Made by a program: the position numbers and the translations under genes. From Mesorhizobium prunaredense (GTDB lineage: Bacteria; Pseudomonadota; Alphaproteobacteria; Rhizobiales; Rhizobiaceae), in assembly GCF_900156895.1 (NCBI RefSeq), contig NZ_FTPD01000082.1, positions 113,498 through 177,497 on the forward strand: 64,000 nucleotides of DNA, in the 5' to 3' direction. Positions within the stretch are counted from its first letter, which is position 1, and the number at the start of each line of letters is the position of its first letter. The notes below the pieces were generated by a model. It saw nothing but the letters and a program-made list of their open reading frames with translations, did no database searches and was not told the DNA's origin. Positions 36,519 through 47,655 of the stretch are shown in pieces.

Positions 36519-36534
36519 TGGCACAGCCGTTGCA
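36519..36534 (+). promoter_or_regulatory. Sigma-54 (RpoN) promoter of the urea transporter operon
   Basis: TGGCAC-AGCCG-TTGCA matches the -24/-12 consensus TGGCAC-N5-TTGCW at every position, with the GG and GC elements 10 bases apart. It lies 45 bp before the urtA start codon. This places urtABCDE under RpoN, presumably with NtrC during nitrogen limitation. I did not find a clear NtrC enhancer palindrome within the 240-bp gap. Confidence 0.85.
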
Positions 36535-36578
36535 TGGTCTGTTTGCGATGCGATCAACCAGTCAGGGAGTTTTGAAAT

Positions 36579-37889
36579 ATGCGGGGCAGTTTCTCGACAA
36601 TAACAAAGATGTTTTCGGCAGGCGCGGTCACGGCCGGCCTGCTGATGAGCGTCCCGGCCAGGGCGGCTGACGACACGATCAAGGTGGGTATTCTCCACTC
36701 GCTGTCGGGGACCATGGCGATTTCGGAGACGACGCTGAAGGACGCCATGCTGATGCTCATCGAAGAGCAGAATGCAAAGGGCGGCCTGCTCGGCAAGAAA
36801 CTCGAAGCGGTCGTCGTCGATCCGGCTTCGAATTGGCCGCTGTTCGCCGAAAAGGCGCGCGAGCTGGTCTCCAAGGACAACGTCGCGGCGGTGTTCGGTT
36901 GCTGGACCTCGGTGTCGCGCAAGTCGGTGCTGCCGGTGTTCAGCGAGCTCGACAACATCCTGTTCTACCCCGTCCAGTATGAGGGCGAGGAGAGCGAGCG
37001 CAACGTGTTCTACACCGGTGCGGCGCCGAACCAGCAGGCTATCCCGGCTGTCGACTATCTGATGAGCGAGGACGGCGGTTCGGTGAAGCGCTGGGTGCTT
37101 GAAGGCACCGACTACGTCTATCCGCGCACCACCAACAAGATCCTCGAAGCCTATCTGAAAGCCAAGGGCGTCGCCGCCGAAGACATCATGGTCAACTACA
37201 CGCCGTTCGGCTTCTCCGATTGGCAGACCGAGGTCGCGGCGATCAAGAAGTTCGGCTCCGCCGGCAAGAAGACCGCCGTCGTCTCGACGGTCAATGGCGA
37301 CGCCAACGTGCCGTTCTACAAGGAGCTTGGCAACCAGGGCATCAAGGCCGAGGATATCCCGGTCATGGCCTTCTCGGTCGGCGAGGAAGAGCTTGCCGGT
37401 CTCGACACCGCGCCGCTCGTCGGTCATCTCGCCGCCTGGAACTATTTTCAGAGCATCGATACGCCCGAGAACGCCAAGTTCATCGCCGACTGGCACAAAT
37501 TCATCAAGAACGACAAGCGCACCACCAACGACCCGATGGAGGCCCACTATGTCGGCTTCAACATGTGGGTGAAGGCGGTCGAGAAGGCCGGCACCACCGA
37601 TCCTGACAAGGTCATCGACGCCGTGGTCGGAGTCTCGGTGCCGAACTTGACCGGTGGTTATTCGACGATGATGCCGAACCATCACATCACCAAGCCGGTG
37701 CTGATCGGCGAAATCCAGGCCGACGGCCAGTTCGAGACCGTCTCGCAGACGTCTGGCCTGGTGATGGGCGACGAGTGGTCCGACTATCTGGCCGATTCGA
37801 AGGACCTGATCTCCGATTGGCGCGCGCCTCTGTCCTGCGGGAACTTCAATGTCGCAACCGGCAAGTGCGGCGGCAAGGGAACCAACTGA
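36579..37889 (+). CDS. urtA: Urea ABC transporter substrate-binding protein
   Basis: A 436-aa periplasmic urea-binding protein. The signal peptide ends at ...SVPARAADD. The mature sequence has the UrtA/AmiC-like features ILHSLSGTMAISETTLKDAM, VFGCWTSVSRKSVLPVF and PVQYEGEESERNVFYTGAAP, which are specific to UrtA among the branched-chain-type binding proteins. It is the first gene of urtABCDE and the most 5' after the sigma-54 promoter. A hairpin directly after the gene could raise its transcript level above the rest of the operon. Confidence 0.94.
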   Translation: MRGSFSTITKMFSAGAVTAGLLMSVPARAADDTIKVGILHSLSGTMAISETTLKDAMLMLIEEQNAKGGLLGKKLEAVVVDPASNWPLFAEKARELVSKDNVAAVFGCWTSVSRKSVLPVFSELDNILFYPVQYEGEESERNVFYTGAAPNQQAIPAVDYLMSEDGGSVKRWVLEGTDYVYPRTTNKILEAYLKAKGVAAEDIMVNYTPFGFSDWQTEVAAIKKFGSAGKKTAVVSTVNGDANVPFYKELGNQGIKAEDIPVMAFSVGEEELAGLDTAPLVGHLAAWNYFQSIDTPENAKFIADWHKFIKNDKRTTNDPMEAHYVGFNMWVKAVEKAGTTDPDKVIDAVVGVSVPNLTGGYSTMMPNHHITKPVLIGEIQADGQFETVSQTSGLVMGDEWSDYLADSKDLISDWRAPLSCGNFNVATGKCGGKGTN

Positions 37890-37904
37890 TCCTCCCGGGT
37901 CTGA

Positions 37905-37928
37905 CGGTCGTGGATTTCTCCACGACCG
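37905..37928 (+). terminator. Intercistronic hairpin after urtA
   Basis: A perfect 9-bp stem (CGGTCGTGG with CCACGACCG) around a 6-base loop lies 16 bp after the urtA stop, without a T-run. Such hairpins after binding-protein genes usually protect the upstream message or partly attenuate the downstream genes. Confidence 0.65.
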
Positions 37929-38013
37929 GGACCGCGACGCGTCCGGGCGAGCTCGTCTCTCCTCCAGTCCGCCCGGACGCGAAGTTTCAACCCTCAAGAG
38001 TCGCCAGAAATCG

Positions 38014-39630
38014 ATGATCCTCACCCGTGCGATCGGCCTGACGCTGCTGCTCCTCCTGGGGATGCTGTCGCCGTCGAACGCTGCCGAAGCGGACCTGCGC
38101 GCCATCATCGCCAAATTTGCCACTGCCTCGAATTTCTCGGCCACCGAAGCTGTCGTGCGGGAGCTGGCCGCCACCGGTGACACTGCCGTCGAACGTCCGC
38201 TTGGCGCGCTTGCCGAGGGCGATCTCTACGTCCGCAAAGCCGATTCGCTGGTTTTCATCGGTAAGGCAGCTGGCGGCAGCGTTGAGTTGCTCGACCCGCT
38301 GAGCGGTGAAAAATCCGGCGACGCGGCCAAAAGCGAGATCACCAAGATCAAAGTCAACAACACGCTGCGCCGCGCCGTCCGCGATGCGCTGGGCACGCTG
38401 ACGCTCGGCGCAAAAGATCCGGCCGCGCGCATTGCCGCCGCCGACACCATGTTCAAGACGCCCGATGCGACAAACATCGAGCCGCTCGATGCCGCAATCG
38501 CCAGCGAGACCGTGGCAAGCGTCAAAGCGCTGCTCGAACAGGCCCGCGCCGCATCGGTTCTGGTGTCCGACAGGCCGGAGGCCGACAAACTGGCGGCTGT
38601 CGCCCTGATCGGCGGGCGCGGCGATCGCAATGCGCTTTCCCTGCTCACCGCCGTCGAGGCCAATTCCGAAGGCGCGGTCAAGGACGCGGCGACGGCGGCG
38701 ATCGCCAACATCAACTCGACGCTGGCGCTGTGGGATGCGGGCCAGAACATCTGGTACGGCATCTCGCTCGGATCGGTGCTGTTGCTGGCGGCGATCGGCC
38801 TCGCCATCACCTTTGGCGTCATGGGCGTCATCAACATGGCGCATGGCGAAATGGTGATGCTCGGCGCCTACACGACCTTTGTCGTGCAGGAGGTGATCCG
38901 AAACTCCTTTCCCGGCCTGTTCGACTGGTCGCTGGTTATCGCGCTGCCGCTCGCCTTCTCGGTCGCGGCGCTCGTCGGCCTCGTCATCGAGCGGGGCGTG
39001 ATCCGTTTCCTCTACGGCCGGCCGCTGGAGACGCTGCTGGCGACATGGGGCGTCTCGCTGATCCTGCAGCAGGCGGTGCGCACCATCTTCGGGCCGACGA
39101 ACCAGGAGGTCGGCAATCCGTCGTGGATGTCGGGTTCGTTCTATATCGGCCAGCTTGCGGTGACTTGGAACCGGCTCTGGATACTGGTATTCGCGCTCGG
39201 CGTGTTCGCGGTGCTGCTTTATGTGATGAAGCGCACCCCCTGGGGCCTGCAGATGCGCGCCGTCACCGCCAATCGCCGCATGGCCGCTTCGATGGGCATC
39301 AGGACGCCGTGGGTCGACGCGCTGACCTTTGCCTTGGGATCCGGCATTGCCGGCATCGCCGGTGTCGCGCTCAGCCAGATCGACAATGTCTCGCCCAATC
39401 TCGGCCGCGGCTATATCATCGACAGCTTCATGGTCGTCGTCTTCGGCGGCGTCGGCAATCTCTGGGGCACGCTGGTCGGCGCCTTCTCGCTCGGCATCGT
39501 CAACAAGTTCCTCGAACCCTATGCCGGGGCGGTCCTCGGCAAAATCGTCGTGCTGGTCCTCATCATCCTGTTCATCCAGAAACGCCCGCGCGGCCTGTTC
39601 GCGCTGAAGGGCAGGTCGGTGGAAGCATGA
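38014..39630 (+). CDS. urtB: Urea ABC transporter permease UrtB
   Basis: A 538-aa permease. A signal-like segment (AIGLTLLLLLGMLSPSNA) starts a periplasmic N-terminal extension of about 240 residues that is typical of UrtB. LivH-type membrane helices follow from about residue 250, with MGVINMAHGEMVMLGAY and the family loop AVTANRRMAASMGIRTPWVD. ATG at 38014 fits the signal peptide; codons further upstream overlap urtA. Its stop overlaps the urtC start by 4 bp. Confidence 0.94.
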   Translation: MILTRAIGLTLLLLLGMLSPSNAAEADLRAIIAKFATASNFSATEAVVRELAATGDTAVERPLGALAEGDLYVRKADSLVFIGKAAGGSVELLDPLSGEKSGDAAKSEITKIKVNNTLRRAVRDALGTLTLGAKDPAARIAAADTMFKTPDATNIEPLDAAIASETVASVKALLEQARAASVLVSDRPEADKLAAVALIGGRGDRNALSLLTAVEANSEGAVKDAATAAIANINSTLALWDAGQNIWYGISLGSVLLLAAIGLAITFGVMGVINMAHGEMVMLGAYTTFVVQEVIRNSFPGLFDWSLVIALPLAFSVAALVGLVIERGVIRFLYGRPLETLLATWGVSLILQQAVRTIFGPTNQEVGNPSWMSGSFYIGQLAVTWNRLWILVFALGVFAVLLYVMKRTPWGLQMRAVTANRRMAASMGIRTPWVDALTFALGSGIAGIAGVALSQIDNVSPNLGRGYIIDSFMVVVFGGVGNLWGTLVGAFSLGIVNKFLEPYAGAVLGKIVVLVLIILFIQKRPRGLFALKGRSVEA

Positions 39631-40871
39631 TCACGGGACGCTTCTTCGCCGCCGGCGCCGACCGCCGCATCGCCATCACGATCTTCATCCTTTTGGCGAT
39701 CGCCATCATCGTGCCGCTGCTCAATCTTGCGGTCTCGCCAACAAGTGCGTTCTACGTGCCGTCCTATGTCGTCGCGCTCACCGGCAAATACCTCTGCTAC
39801 GCGCTGCTCGCCTTGGCGCTCGATCTCGTCTGGGGCTATTGCGGCATCCTTTCGCTCGGCCACGGCGCCTTCTTCGCGCTCGGCGGCTACGCGATGGGCA
39901 TGTATCTGATGCGCCAGATCGGCTCGCGCGGCGTCTACGGCAATCCGCTGCTGCCGGACTTCATGGTGTTCCTGAATTATGGGGAATTGCCGTGGTTCTG
40001 GTACGGTTTCGACCAGTTCTGGTTTGCCGCGATCATGGTGCTTGCGGTGCCCGGCCTGCTCGCCTTCGTCTTCGGCTGGTTCGCCTTCCGCAGCCGCGTC
40101 ACCGGCGTCTATCTGTCGATCATCACCCAGGCGATGACCTATGCGCTGCTGCTTGCGTTTTTCCGCAACGACATGGGTTTCGGCGGCAACAACGGCCTGA
40201 CCGACTTCAAGGATATTCTCGGTTACAACGTGCAGGCCGATGCGACACGTTCGGCATTGTTCGCGGCCAGCGCCGTCACGCTGGCGCTCGCCGTCTTCGT
40301 CACCTGGGCGATCGTCGGTTCCAAATACGGCAAGCTGCTGATGGCGGTGCGCGACGCCGAGAGCCGCACGCGCTTTCTCGGCTGGCGCGCCGAGAACGTC
40401 AAACTGTTCGCCTTCACCGTGTCGGCTGTCATGGCCGGCATTGCCGGCGCGCTCTACGTGCCGCAGGTCGGCATCATCAATCCAGGCGAGTTCGAGCCGT
40501 CCAATTCGATCGAGGTCGTGGTATGGGCGGCCGTCGGCGGGCGCGGCACCATCGTCGGGCCGATCATCGGCGCGCTCGTGGTCAATGCCGGCAAATCCTG
40601 GTTCACCGGCGTGCTGCCGGCGTTCTGGCTGTTTGCGTTGGGCGGACTGTTCGTCGCCGTCACGCTGTTCCTGCCCAAGGGCATTGTCGGCATGTGGGAT
40701 TCCTGGCGCGGCAATGCCAGGGCGCTGCGCGCAGCCTCGATCACGAACCCGATCAATGGGGAGGCCGGCACCGATCCTGCCGTCCCGCCACCGCCGAAGA
40801 TCGTTCGCTCGGCTGCGAGAACGCCTGGCGACTGGTCCGCATCCGGTCCCGAACCGCAGCCGGCGGAGTGA
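39627..40871 (+). CDS. urtC: Urea ABC transporter permease UrtC
   Basis: A 414-aa LivM-type permease that pairs with UrtB. The membrane core includes DLVWGYCGILSLGHGAFFAL and the coupling loop AVRDAESRTRFLGWRAENVK. A proline-rich cytoplasmic tail of about 40 residues ends the protein. ATG overlaps the urtB stop (ATGA), and the urtD start follows 3 bp after its stop, which is consistent with one tightly coupled operon. Confidence 0.95.
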   Translation: MITGRFFAAGADRRIAITIFILLAIAIIVPLLNLAVSPTSAFYVPSYVVALTGKYLCYALLALALDLVWGYCGILSLGHGAFFALGGYAMGMYLMRQIGSRGVYGNPLLPDFMVFLNYGELPWFWYGFDQFWFAAIMVLAVPGLLAFVFGWFAFRSRVTGVYLSIITQAMTYALLLAFFRNDMGFGGNNGLTDFKDILGYNVQADATRSALFAASAVTLALAVFVTWAIVGSKYGKLLMAVRDAESRTRFLGWRAENVKLFAFTVSAVMAGIAGALYVPQVGIINPGEFEPSNSIEVVVWAAVGGRGTIVGPIIGALVVNAGKSWFTGVLPAFWLFALGGLFVAVTLFLPKGIVGMWDSWRGNARALRAASITNPINGEAGTDPAVPPPPKIVRSAARTPGDWSASGPEPQPAE

Positions 40872-40874
40872 GCA

Positions 40875-41621
40875 ATGCCGAAGAGCAACACCATCCTCTA
40901 TCTCGACGGCGTCTCGGTTTCCTTCGACGGCTTTCGCGCCATCAACAATTTGTCGCTGGTGCTCGACAAGGGCGAGATGCGGGCGATCATCGGTCCGAAC
41001 GGCGCCGGCAAGACCACGATGATGGACATCGTCACCGGCAAGACGCGTCCCGACGCGGGCGAGGTTTACTTCGACGGGCAGGTCGACCTGACGAAACATG
41101 ACGAGGCCGAGATCGCCATGATGGGCATCGGCAGGAAATTCCAGAAGCCGACGGTCTTCGAAAGCCACACGATCGAGGACAACCTGATGCTGGCGCTGAA
41201 GGGCCCACGCTCGATCTTCCCGGCACTGTTCCATCGCCGATCGGCGGCGGAGGCGCGGCAGATCGACGACATCCTCGGCATCATCCGGCTCGGTGACAAG
41301 CGCGACGAACTCGCCGCCAATCTCAGCCACGGACAGAAGCAATGGCTCGAGATCGGCATGCTGCTGGCGCAGGATCCCAAACTGCTGCTGGTCGATGAAC
41401 CGGTCGCCGGCATGACCGACGCCGAGACCGAGGAGACAGCGCGGCTGCTTAGGGATATTGCTCGCGACCACTCGGTCATCGTCGTCGAGCACGACATGCA
41501 TTTCGTGCGCGAGCTCGGCGTCAAGGTCACCTGCCTGCACGAAGGCTCGGTGCTTTCCGAAGGTTCGCTCGATTTCGTTTCGGCCGACGAACGTGTCGTC
41601 GAAGTCTATCTGGGGAGATGA
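40875..41621 (+). CDS. urtD: Urea ABC transporter ATP-binding protein UrtD
   Basis: A 248-aa LivG-type ATPase. Walker A is GPNGAGKTTMMD, the signature is LSHGQKQWLEIGMLL, and Walker B is LLLVDEPVAGMTDAE. The histidine in place of the second Gly of the signature is usual in UrtD. It acts with UrtE to energise the UrtB/UrtC channel. Confidence 0.95.
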   Translation: MPKSNTILYLDGVSVSFDGFRAINNLSLVLDKGEMRAIIGPNGAGKTTMMDIVTGKTRPDAGEVYFDGQVDLTKHDEAEIAMMGIGRKFQKPTVFESHTIEDNLMLALKGPRSIFPALFHRRSAAEARQIDDILGIIRLGDKRDELAANLSHGQKQWLEIGMLLAQDPKLLLVDEPVAGMTDAETEETARLLRDIARDHSVIVVEHDMHFVRELGVKVTCLHEGSVLSEGSLDFVSADERVVEVYLGR

Positions 41622-41623
41622 TC

Positions 41624-41689
41624 ATGGTCTGGCGCATTCCGTTCCATCATTTCGATCTTTCGTTCTTCAGGCGCTGGAGAAGGCGCTGA
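41624..41689 (+). CDS. Possible 21-codon ORF between urtD and urtE
   Basis: The frame MVWRIPFHHFDLSFFRRWRR(R) begins 2 bp after the urtD stop, 6 bases after GGGGAG, and ends 1 bp before the urtE ATG. It is arginine- and aromatic-rich and has no recognised family. It may be a coupling peptide that carries ribosomes from urtD to urtE rather than a functional protein. Nothing but position and ribosome-binding site supports it. Confidence 0.35.
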   Translation: MVWRIPFHHFDLSFFRRWRRR

Positions 41690-41690
41690 C

Positions 41691-42386
41691 ATGCTCGAAG
41701 TTTCCAACGCCACGCTGCACTATGGCGCCGCCCAGGCGCTGCGTGGCGTCTCGCTGAAGGCCGGCGCCGGCAAGATCACCTGCGTGCTCGGCCGCAACGG
41801 CGTCGGCAAAACCAGTTTGATGAGATCGATCGTCGGCCACCACAGGCTGACGAGCGGAAGCGTTGCCTTCGAGGGGAAGGCGCTCGACCGGAGCGCGGCG
41901 TATGATCGCGCCCGGTCGGGCATCGCATTCGTGCCGCAGGGCAGGGAGATCTTCCCGCTGCTTACCGTGCGGGAAAACCTCGAATCGGGCTTTGCGCCAT
42001 TGAAGCGCGCCGACCGCAACATTCCTGGCCACGTTTTCGAATTGTTCCCGGTGCTGAAGCAGATGCTCGCGCGCCGCGGCGGCGACCTGTCCGGCGGCCA
42101 GCAGCAGCAGCTTGCCATTGGCAGGGCACTGGTGATGCGGCCGAAACTGCTGGTGCTCGACGAGCCGACCGAGGGCATCCAGCCGTCGATCATCAAGGAT
42201 ATCGGCCGCGCCATCCGCTATCTGCGCGACCAGGCTGATATCGCGGTGCTGCTGGTCGAACAGTATCTCGATTTCTGCCGGGAACTGGCCGACGAGGTCA
42301 ACATCATGGACCGCGGCCTGATCGTCCACTCCGGCCCGGCCGAGGATCTCGACCGGGCGGATGTGAGGAAATTTCTTACGGTTTAA
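41691..42386 (+). CDS. urtE: Urea ABC transporter ATP-binding protein UrtE
   Basis: A 231-aa LivF-type ATPase, the second nucleotide-binding subunit. Walker A is GRNGVGKTSLM, the signature is LSGGQQQQLAIGRAL, and Walker B is LLVLDEPTEGIQPSII. It completes the transporter; no urease genes follow inside the window. A long perfect hairpin starts 44 bp after its stop. Confidence 0.95.
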   Translation: MLEVSNATLHYGAAQALRGVSLKAGAGKITCVLGRNGVGKTSLMRSIVGHHRLTSGSVAFEGKALDRSAAYDRARSGIAFVPQGREIFPLLTVRENLESGFAPLKRADRNIPGHVFELFPVLKQMLARRGGDLSGGQQQQLAIGRALVMRPKLLVLDEPTEGIQPSIIKDIGRAIRYLRDQADIAVLLVEQYLDFCRELADEVNIMDRGLIVHSGPAEDLDRADVRKFLTV

Positions 42387-42430
42387 TCGCAGACCCTCGA
42401 GATTAGCCGAACCATCTCTCGCTCTCGCGT

Positions 42431-42474
42431 CGGTCGAGTAGAGGCGATGGTCGCCCATCGCCTCTACTCGACCG
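42431..42474 (+). terminator. 20-bp perfect hairpin closing the urt operon
   Basis: Positions 42431-42450 pair without mismatch with 42455-42474 (CGGTCGAGTAGAGGCGATGG and its complement), leaving a 4-base loop. No T-run follows, so it may stabilise the operon's 3' end or act with Rho. The remaining 220 bp before the next gene show nothing clear. Confidence 0.7.
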
Positions 42475-42695
42475 AAATCACGAAGGCCCGCTCAGTCTTT
42501 CCTGAACGCCTCTGGCGCGCTGAAGATTGCATGCTAGGCTTTACTTGGCCTTGTTGAGTCGGCCGCTTTCCGTATCAGTCTCGTCGACAGATCAAGGTGA
42601 GGCGCAGGCTCAGCCGGCACGTTCCGTGCAAGCAGTCCTTTCCGGCGATCTGATCGTTGTCAAACGCATTTGGGGCACTTGGGCCAGGGCAGCCG

Positions 42696-42872
42696 ATGGA
42701 ACGTTACCTCGAGGACCACCAGAAACGACGGCTTACCGAGCGCGTCGACATCATGACCGCCATCGATATTCTGAAATCGCAAGGATACAACCACGACGAA
42801 CTGATCGCGGAACTCACCAAGGTGTTCTTCGTCGATCTCGATGTCTACAACGAAGTCGTGGTGGCGGCGTGA
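42696..42872 (+). CDS. Small hypothetical protein
   Basis: A 58-aa soluble, mostly helical protein (MERYLEDHQKRRLTERVDIM then AIDILKSQGYNHDELIAEL). An AGGG lies before the ATG. The amphipathic C-terminal helices look like a folded mini-domain rather than random translation. No family is recognised. An in-frame TTG 13 codons upstream is less likely. It follows the urt hairpin and is convergent with the DUF72 gene. Confidence 0.55.
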   Translation: MERYLEDHQKRRLTERVDIMTAIDILKSQGYNHDELIAELTKVFFVDLDVYNEVVVAA

Positions 42873-42905
42873 CAGAAAGGGTGGATGCGCTGTGCCGCCC
42901 CAACG

Positions 42906-43712
42906 TCAGCCTGTGGCGCGCGTCATCAGCGCCATGGCGCCGAACGGCGCGCGGGCCTTGCCTTCGGTGATGAAGTAGACGAACACATCGCGCGGTTTGA
43001 CCGGTGCTTCGGTTGAGGGATCGGCGCGCGTCAGGTCGGCCGGCGCCTTGCCCTGCGCCCAGGTCTTTGCCCGCGCCGCCCATTCGTCGAGCGCCTTTGG
43101 CGTGTAGCAGTCGGGATTGTCGTCGCTGCCGGTCTGCAGCCGGACATAGACGAAATCGCCGGTGACGTCGGCGATTGCTGGATATTTGGCGTGGTCGGCG
43201 TAGACGATCGCGACCTTGTATTGGCGCGCCAGGGCGGCGAACTCCGGCACGACGAAACTGTCGTTGCGCACCTCGACCGCATGGCGGAGCGCAATGCCGT
43301 CCTGCTTTTCAGGCAACAGCTTGAGGAAAGCCTCGAAATCATCCCGGTCGAATTTTTTGGTTGGCGCGAACTGCCACAGGATCGGCCCGAGCTTGTCGCC
43401 GAGCGCGACGACGCCCGATCCCAGGAAACGCGTCATCGACTCGCCGGCCTCACCGAGCACGCGGCGGTTGGTGACGAAACGGTTGCCTTTCAGCGAATAG
43501 ATAAAACCGTCCGGCGCCTCGTTTGCCCATTTGACGAAGGTCGGCTCCTTGAAACTCGAATAATAGGTGCCGTTGACCTCGATGCTTGGCACCTGCCGGG
43601 TTGCGTAGTGCAGCTGCTTCGCCTTGGACAACTTGTCCGGATAGAAAGACGTGTCCCACGGCTCGAAGGTCCAGCCGCCCATGCCGGCGCGGATTTTTCC
43701 AGATTGAGTCAC
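42906..43712 (-). CDS. DUF72 domain protein
   Basis: A 268-aa TIM-barrel protein of the DUF72 (YecE-like) family. Landmarks are IRAGMGGWTFEPWDTSFYP at the N-terminus, EVNGTYYSSFKEPTFVKWA, SLKGNRFVTN, LGPILWQFAP and the end FVYFITEGKARAP. The biochemical role is unknown. A GTG start at 43712 follows GGGAGGA; upstream codons run into a decayed acetyltransferase gene. Confidence 0.85.
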   Translation of the reverse strand: MTQSGKIRAGMGGWTFEPWDTSFYPDKLSKAKQLHYATRQVPSIEVNGTYYSSFKEPTFVKWANEAPDGFIYSLKGNRFVTNRRVLGEAGESMTRFLGSGVVALGDKLGPILWQFAPTKKFDRDDFEAFLKLLPEKQDGIALRHAVEVRNDSFVVPEFAALARQYKVAIVYADHAKYPAIADVTGDFVYVRLQTGSDDNPDCYTPKALDEWAARAKTWAQGKAPADLTRADPSTEAPVKPRDVFVYFITEGKARAPFGAMALMTRATG

Positions 43713-43737
43713 TGTCGTCCTCCCGGGTTGAAATGGA

Positions 43738-43885
43738 TCAGGCCGTAGCGAGCGTCTCGACAGCTTTAGCCATGTCGACAAGCGTCTGTCCTGGCCGGTG
43801 CGGATTGGGCGTAGGGCGCATTGGCGGCTTCCGTCAGCCGGACGACAGCATCAAGATCACCGGCAAGGGCTCTTCTTATCTTCAT
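43738..43885 (-). pseudogene. Remnant of a GNAT acetyltransferase
   Basis: From ATG at 43885 the sequence reads MKIRRALAGDLDAVVRLTEA, the first strand and helix of a GNAT domain, and stops after 39 codons. In a neighbouring frame just downstream, GQTLVDMAKAVETLATA, reminiscent of the acetyl-CoA-binding helix, ends at 43738. Most of the domain in between is missing. This looks like an internal deletion of a former gene between uvrA and the DUF72 gene. Confidence 0.55.
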
Positions 43886-43918
43886 TTGGAGGTCTTTCAA
43901 ACGTCAGCCAGCCTTCAC

Positions 43919-46840
<2,922 letters not shown>

Positions 46841-46983
46841 CGCCGGTCGCCGCCTCAGATCTGGAATCTCGTGGGATGGCGGGTTGTCCCGGCCATCCCC
46901 TATGTAGGTAACTTCGCCACCGTTTCGAGAGAACTCTCGACCAAGCCTTTAACCGTCTTTCGCGCGGGCGAGCAAGCGGAAAG

Positions 46984-46998
46984 AACAAAGGCCGAACA
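46984..46998 (-). promoter_or_regulatory. LexA (SOS) box for uvrA
   Basis: GAAC-AAAGGCC-GAAC exactly fits the alphaproteobacterial LexA site GAAC-N7-GAAC. It lies 144 bp upstream of the uvrA start codon. Confidence 0.85.
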
Positions 46999-47492
46999 CG
47001 CTCCTGACAAAATGCTTCCATGTAGTCCACAGCCGACGCCGCGCTGCTCAAAACGGATGCAAATTTCGGATTCGCCACACAAGCGATCACGTTTTTTGTA
47101 ATCGGCTATCCAGCTGTTGACGTCTCGGGCGCAGGGGGGCAGACTCCAGACGTCACCGAAGCCGACCGTCTTTCGATGGCCTCGCCGCCCCAAGGCGGCC
47201 TGCGAGACGCCGCAGGCTTTTGCGATATGCGCTTCGGACGACACCAGTCGCAGTGGACAGAAAAGGAGAGCAGAGGAATGACTCCACCGGACAGTCCCTT
47301 GAGGCTCCACGTGTCGCTGGAGCCGCGGCAGGCATAAGTGCCAGGGCCAGGCGTTTTGCGCCGCCAGACAAACCGTGACCTGCCGATCCCATTAAAATCA
47401 GAGACTACTAGTCGGATCGTCGGCTGAATGCCGCGAAGCATCCGAAATCAAAAGCCGGCAGTGTACTCCCGGCCAGTTTGGATTTCAGATCC

Positions 47493-47531
47493 AAAAAAGC
47501 CCCGACCGTTTGCGGAAGCAGCGGCGGGGCT
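47493..47531 (-). terminator. Rho-independent terminator on the minus strand
   Basis: On the minus strand a stem AGCCCCG/CGGGGCT (47525-47531 with 47498-47504, extended by CCG/CGG) is followed directly by six T. It ends a transcript entering from higher coordinates, either the small hypothetical gene, clpP or an unannotated small RNA starting near 47.6 kb. Confidence 0.8.
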
Positions 47532-47655
47532 GTTCGTTTCAGTGGCGCAAGCGCGCACGAGTACCTGACATTCCTGACATTGTGGCAGCGATGATGGCCG
47601 ATGGACCTGTCCTATCGCCGGGGGCCTTTAATTGCGCCGGCGCCGACATCCAAGA

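Larger units (their letters stand above)
46841..47655. other. Gene-poor region upstream of uvrA
   Basis: About 815 bp without a supportable protein gene. It holds the uvrA LexA box, a sequence resembling the inverted-repeat element near 29.1 kb (47053-47077), a hairpin at 47303-47324 (GGCTCCA/TGGAGCC), a hairpin at 47477-47495 (TTTGGAT/ATCCAAA) and a minus-strand terminator. Open frames here lack ribosome-binding sites and family resemblance. It may encode a small RNA on the minus strand, but I cannot identify one. Confidence 0.5.

Noticed and set aside
47053..47500. tmRNA, RNase P RNA or 6S RNA in the uvrA upstream region
   Set aside because: I found neither a tag-peptide frame, CCA-end and T-loop sequence, nor the conserved RNase P core, on either strand.
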